Origin: Clostridia bacterium
GTDB lineage: Bacteria; Bacillota; Clostridia; Oscillospirales; CAG-272
Direction: 5' to 3'
NCBI GenBank assembly: GCA_900754175.1
Contig: CAAEBS010000073.1
Location: 1-16,311, forward strand
Length of the DNA stretch: 16,311 nucleotides
Each line of letters begins with the position of its first letter. Positions within the stretch are counted from its first letter, which is position 1. Below the pieces are notes generated by a model. The model saw only the letters and a program-made list of their open reading frames with translations, did not search any database and was not told where the DNA came from. Shown here piece after piece: positions 14,183-16,311 of the stretch. The position numbers and the translations under genes were made by a program.

Positions 14183-14955
14183 ATGCACGAATTGAATGAA
14201 ATAGCGAGAAAAATCCCGAATATGGGCTTTGCTATCTTCGGAATCTATATGGCACATTCCTTATATAAAACGCCCCGTAAAATTTATCAGTGCGTGTTTG
14301 CGTGGCTGAGCGTTTATGCCTTCTGGATCGCCATCGGGATCCCGCTGGATGCGATCTTTCTGAACAATCCGGCGTTTCCGGACGTAACGCATGAGCGCAT
14401 CTGTATGTTCATCGTTCCCGCCGCCGTTCTGGTTCCCGTGTGCGGTTACGGTATGGCGCTCCGGATCGCCAGCGGGCAAATGCGCATCCGGCGTCTGGAG
14501 AAAAGAGTGGGATATGACCCCCTGACCGGGCTGAAGAACCGTACCTATCTGCTGGAGGATGCCGGAAATATGCTGAAAAAGGGATACGATCCCGTGCAGG
14601 TGCTGTTTCTGGATCTGGATTCTTTCAAAAGCATCAACGACAATTTCGGACATTTTGCCGGCGACAATTTCTGTGCCGCTTTGCACGCAGAAGCTCGGAA
14701 ATCGTGGGGAGCGACGGCGAGGTGTACCGCATCGGCGGGGATGAATTTGTCGTGCTGTACCACGGAAATGACGTGGACGGGGTGTGCCGTGAGCTGGAAA
14801 AGGGATTCCGGAATGAAAACGGTCCGGATTTTTGCGGCATCAGCATAGGCAGGACGCTTCTTTCCCACCCGGAGGAGCTGGAAGCCGCTCTTTCGGACGC
14901 TGATGAAAGGATGTATGCGACGAAGAACGCCAAAAAGCGCATGGAAGTTGATTGA
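14183..14955 (+). pseudogene. Membrane diguanylate cyclase (GGDEF) with a one-base frameshift
   Basis: The N-terminus (about 1-100) has probably three membrane helices, with no recognised ligand-binding motif. The GGDEF domain follows: YDPLTGLKNRTYLL, then FLDLDSFKSINDNFGH and AGDNF in the first frame; then LCRFARRSSEIVG, YRIGGDEFVVLYHG and DADERMYATKNAKKR in another frame. The two halves join perfectly if one T is added in the T-run at 14668-14670, giving about 257 residues. As written, the first frame continues out of register to a stop at 14848. By family the enzyme makes cyclic di-GMP from two GTP, with GGDEF as the active-site loop, and it sits in the membrane. All catalytic parts are intact, so the break is recent, a phase-variable slip or a sequencing error. 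The ATG follows AAGGAAGG. The gene has its own promoter and terminator. Confidence 0.87.
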
Positions 14956-14967
14956 AAGCGCCTGATG

Positions 14968-15011
14968 ATCCCCCGCTTGCTGGAAATTCCGGCGGAGCGG
15001 GGGATATTTTT
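14968..15011 (+). terminator. Intrinsic terminator after the GGDEF gene
   Basis: ATCCCCCGCT (14968-14977) pairs exactly with AGCGGGGGAT (14996-15005). The 18-nt loop can fold further (GCTGGA with TTCCGGC), and ATATTTTT follows the stem. It lies 13 bp after the stop codon. Confidence 0.85.
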
Positions 15012-15074
15012 GGATGAAAAAAGAGACATTTTATCTTGGGTTATGGCATTTTTGTCCCGATTTGAAAAATCATG

Positions 15075-15103
15075 TTGACAGGCGGTCAAAGCGTGTGTAT
15101 AAT
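15075..15103 (+). promoter_or_regulatory. Near-consensus promoter of the glycosidase-like gene
   Basis: TTGACA (15075-15080), a 17-bp spacer and TATAAT (15098-15103), with both boxes fully consensus, about 32 bp before the ATG at 15136. This predicts high basal expression unless a repressor acts. Confidence 0.8.
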
Positions 15104-15135
15104 GAAGAAAAGACTATGAAGTCCGGAGAAGAATT

Positions 15136-16311
15136 ATGGAACACCGTTTGTATATTCCGATCATGAATCACAACTGCACGCCGGGGACCCGGGGGGAGTT
15201 TCTTTCCATGCTGAAGGACGCCTCCTGCGATACGGTATTTCTGGCGGTGGAGCAGGAGCCTTTTTTCCGAAAAGAATGGCGGGAGGAGTCCTTCCGGAAC
15301 CTGCGGGAGAACGTTGCCTTTTTTGCCGGGGCAGGCTTTGAAGTCGGCATCTGGGCGAGAGGCTTTGGGTTCGGGACGCCGGTACCTGACTTTGCGGATC
15401 CGGAAATACGGCGCATGGTGCGCCTGCGCTCGGTCTGCGGCAAGGAGGGGGAGGACGCTTTCTGTCCCACCGATGACGCTTATCTTGCCTGGTACGGCGA
15501 CTGGTTCCGTCAGCTTTGTCTTTGCGGCGCCGGGCGGATCATGATCGACGACGATCTTTGCCAGTCCGTGCGACCGGGAATCGGTTGCTTTTGCCGGAAT
15601 CACAAGGCGCTTCTGGCACAGGAGCTGGGCTTGTCGGTTGATGCCCCGGAGCTTGCCGATGAAGCGTTGCAAAAGAGTATTTTTTCGGGGGCGCCGGGCA
15701 GGGAGAGAGCGGCTTATATCAAGGTGACCGGCGATTCTCTGCGCCGGTTCTGCCGCTATGTCCGGAGCGTTGCGGATTCGGTCTCGCCAAAGCTCCGCCT
15801 GGGCTTTTGCGCAGGCTATACCTCTTTTGATTCCGAGGGGGCGACGGCGCCGGAGCTGACCGGGATCCTTGCCGGCAGCAACCGCCCGTTTCTGCGGCTT
15901 TCCGGTGCCCCTTACTGGAACGCTCCGGGGCTTCAGCGCTTTCCGGGAACGTCGATGATCGACATTCTTGAATTTGTCCGGATGCAGAGGAGCTTTTGCC
16001 CGGAAGATATGGAGCTTTTCCATGAGGCGGATACCTGGCCACGTCCGAGGACGATGGTGCCTGCCGCCATGTGCGAAGCTTACGACAGCGCCCTGCGCAC
16101 CGAGCGGGGACTGGGCGGGCTGAAATATCTGTTCGATTATTTTGCCACGCCCGGCTATGAGACCGGTTATCTGAAATATCACAGGCGCTACCGTGCGTTC
16201 CGGGAGCGGATCGACCGCTGTTTTGCGGGGACGACGCCCTACGGCATCCGGGTGATCGAGGGGACGCACAAAATGGAATGGCAGACCCTGCCGGCAGATT
16301 TTGCGGGGGAA
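15136..16311 (+). CDS. Glycosidase-like TIM-barrel protein (partial, runs off the window)
   Basis: An open plus-strand frame runs from the ATG at 15136 to the window end, 392 codons without a stop. The start lies close behind a near-consensus promoter, and GGAG (15125-15128) lies 7 nt before it. There is no signal peptide, so it is cytoplasmic. The sequence reads like a glycoside-hydrolase-type barrel: strands such as CDTVFLAVEQ and FEVGIWARGFGFG; an acidic motif RIMIDDDL (about 134-141) followed by GCFCRNH; and HEADTWPRPR (about 296-305), whose Glu297 sits where a catalytic acid could lie. I have seen this DDD...GCFC plus E-D-(T/Y)-PRPR arrangement in family-42-like, beta-galactosidase-type proteins of Clostridia. 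The assignment is from memory and moderate. The gene may share a carbohydrate role with the isomerase cluster, but it is transcribed separately. Confidence 0.75.
   Translation, partial: MEHRLYIPIMNHNCTPGTRGEFLSMLKDASCDTVFLAVEQEPFFRKEWREESFRNLRENVAFFAGAGFEVGIWARGFGFGTPVPDFADPEIRRMVRLRSVCGKEGEDAFCPTDDAYLAWYGDWFRQLCLCGAGRIMIDDDLCQSVRPGIGCFCRNHKALLAQELGLSVDAPELADEALQKSIFSGAPGRERAAYIKVTGDSLRRFCRYVRSVADSVSPKLRLGFCAGYTSFDSEGATAPELTGILAGSNRPFLRLSGAPYWNAPGLQRFPGTSMIDILEFVRMQRSFCPEDMELFHEADTWPRPRTMVPAAMCEAYDSALRTERGLGGLKYLFDYFATPGYETGYLKYHRRYRAFRERIDRCFAGTTPYGIRVIEGTHKMEWQTLPADFAGE

Noticed and set aside
15070..16269. 399-codon minus-strand frame
   Set aside because: It is antisense to the glycosidase-like gene, which has a consensus promoter, a sensible protein sequence and a proper start. 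The minus translation is Arg/Pro-rich without domains.
1..16311. CRISPR arrays, tRNA or rRNA genes, phage attachment sites
   Set aside because: No regularly spaced repeats, cloverleaf-type sequences or rRNA-like blocks were seen. The only long repeat is the Rhs core duplication.

Overview
The window looks like a chromosomal segment of a Gram-positive anaerobe of the Clostridia type. This is an inference from strong GGAGG-type ribosome binding sites, sigma-A promoters, intrinsic terminators, a WapA/Rhs-like YD-repeat protein, and a sugar-catabolism cluster typical of gut Firmicutes. No marker gene fixes the taxon.

Left part, about 1-10164, all on the minus strand: a polymorphic-toxin locus. 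In transcription order (right to left) it holds a 375-aa companion protein of unknown function (10164-9037) closed by a 19-bp-stem terminator. Next comes a 1999-aa Rhs/YD-repeat protein with a toxin-like C-terminal tip (8840-2841), then its probable immunity gene (2838-2320), whose ribosome binding site lies inside the last rhs codons, and a terminator. Behind that terminator is a second, headless copy of the last ~410 residues of the Rhs core, fused to a different tip (about 2266-377) and followed 9 bp later by its own probable immunity gene (367 to the window edge). The two core copies form a direct repeat of about 1.24 kb. Recombination between them would replace the first tip/immunity pair with the second. 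The tips and immunity genes are visibly more AT-rich than the core, as expected for exchangeable modules. The promoters of the companion gene and of rhs share a 10-5-10 palindrome placed 6 nt before the -10 box, which suggests co-regulation.

Middle, 10165-11034: AT-rich, about 870 bp, without a convincing gene. It has a good plus-strand promoter, a headless reading frame, a 10-bp inverted-repeat pair and weak hairpins, and is probably a decayed or mobile-element scar.

Right part, 11035-16311: a sugar-metabolism and signalling region. A D-2-hydroxyacid dehydrogenase (minus) is divergent from an operon of a xylose-isomerase-like sugar phosphate isomerase/epimerase and an AraC-family regulator (plus). 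Then follow a membrane diguanylate cyclase gene broken by an apparent one-base deletion, and the start of a glycosidase-like TIM-barrel protein that leaves the window open. Promoters and one terminator separate these units. The dehydrogenase, isomerase and AraC regulator plausibly serve the breakdown of one sugar or sugar acid. Which one cannot be told from the sequence.
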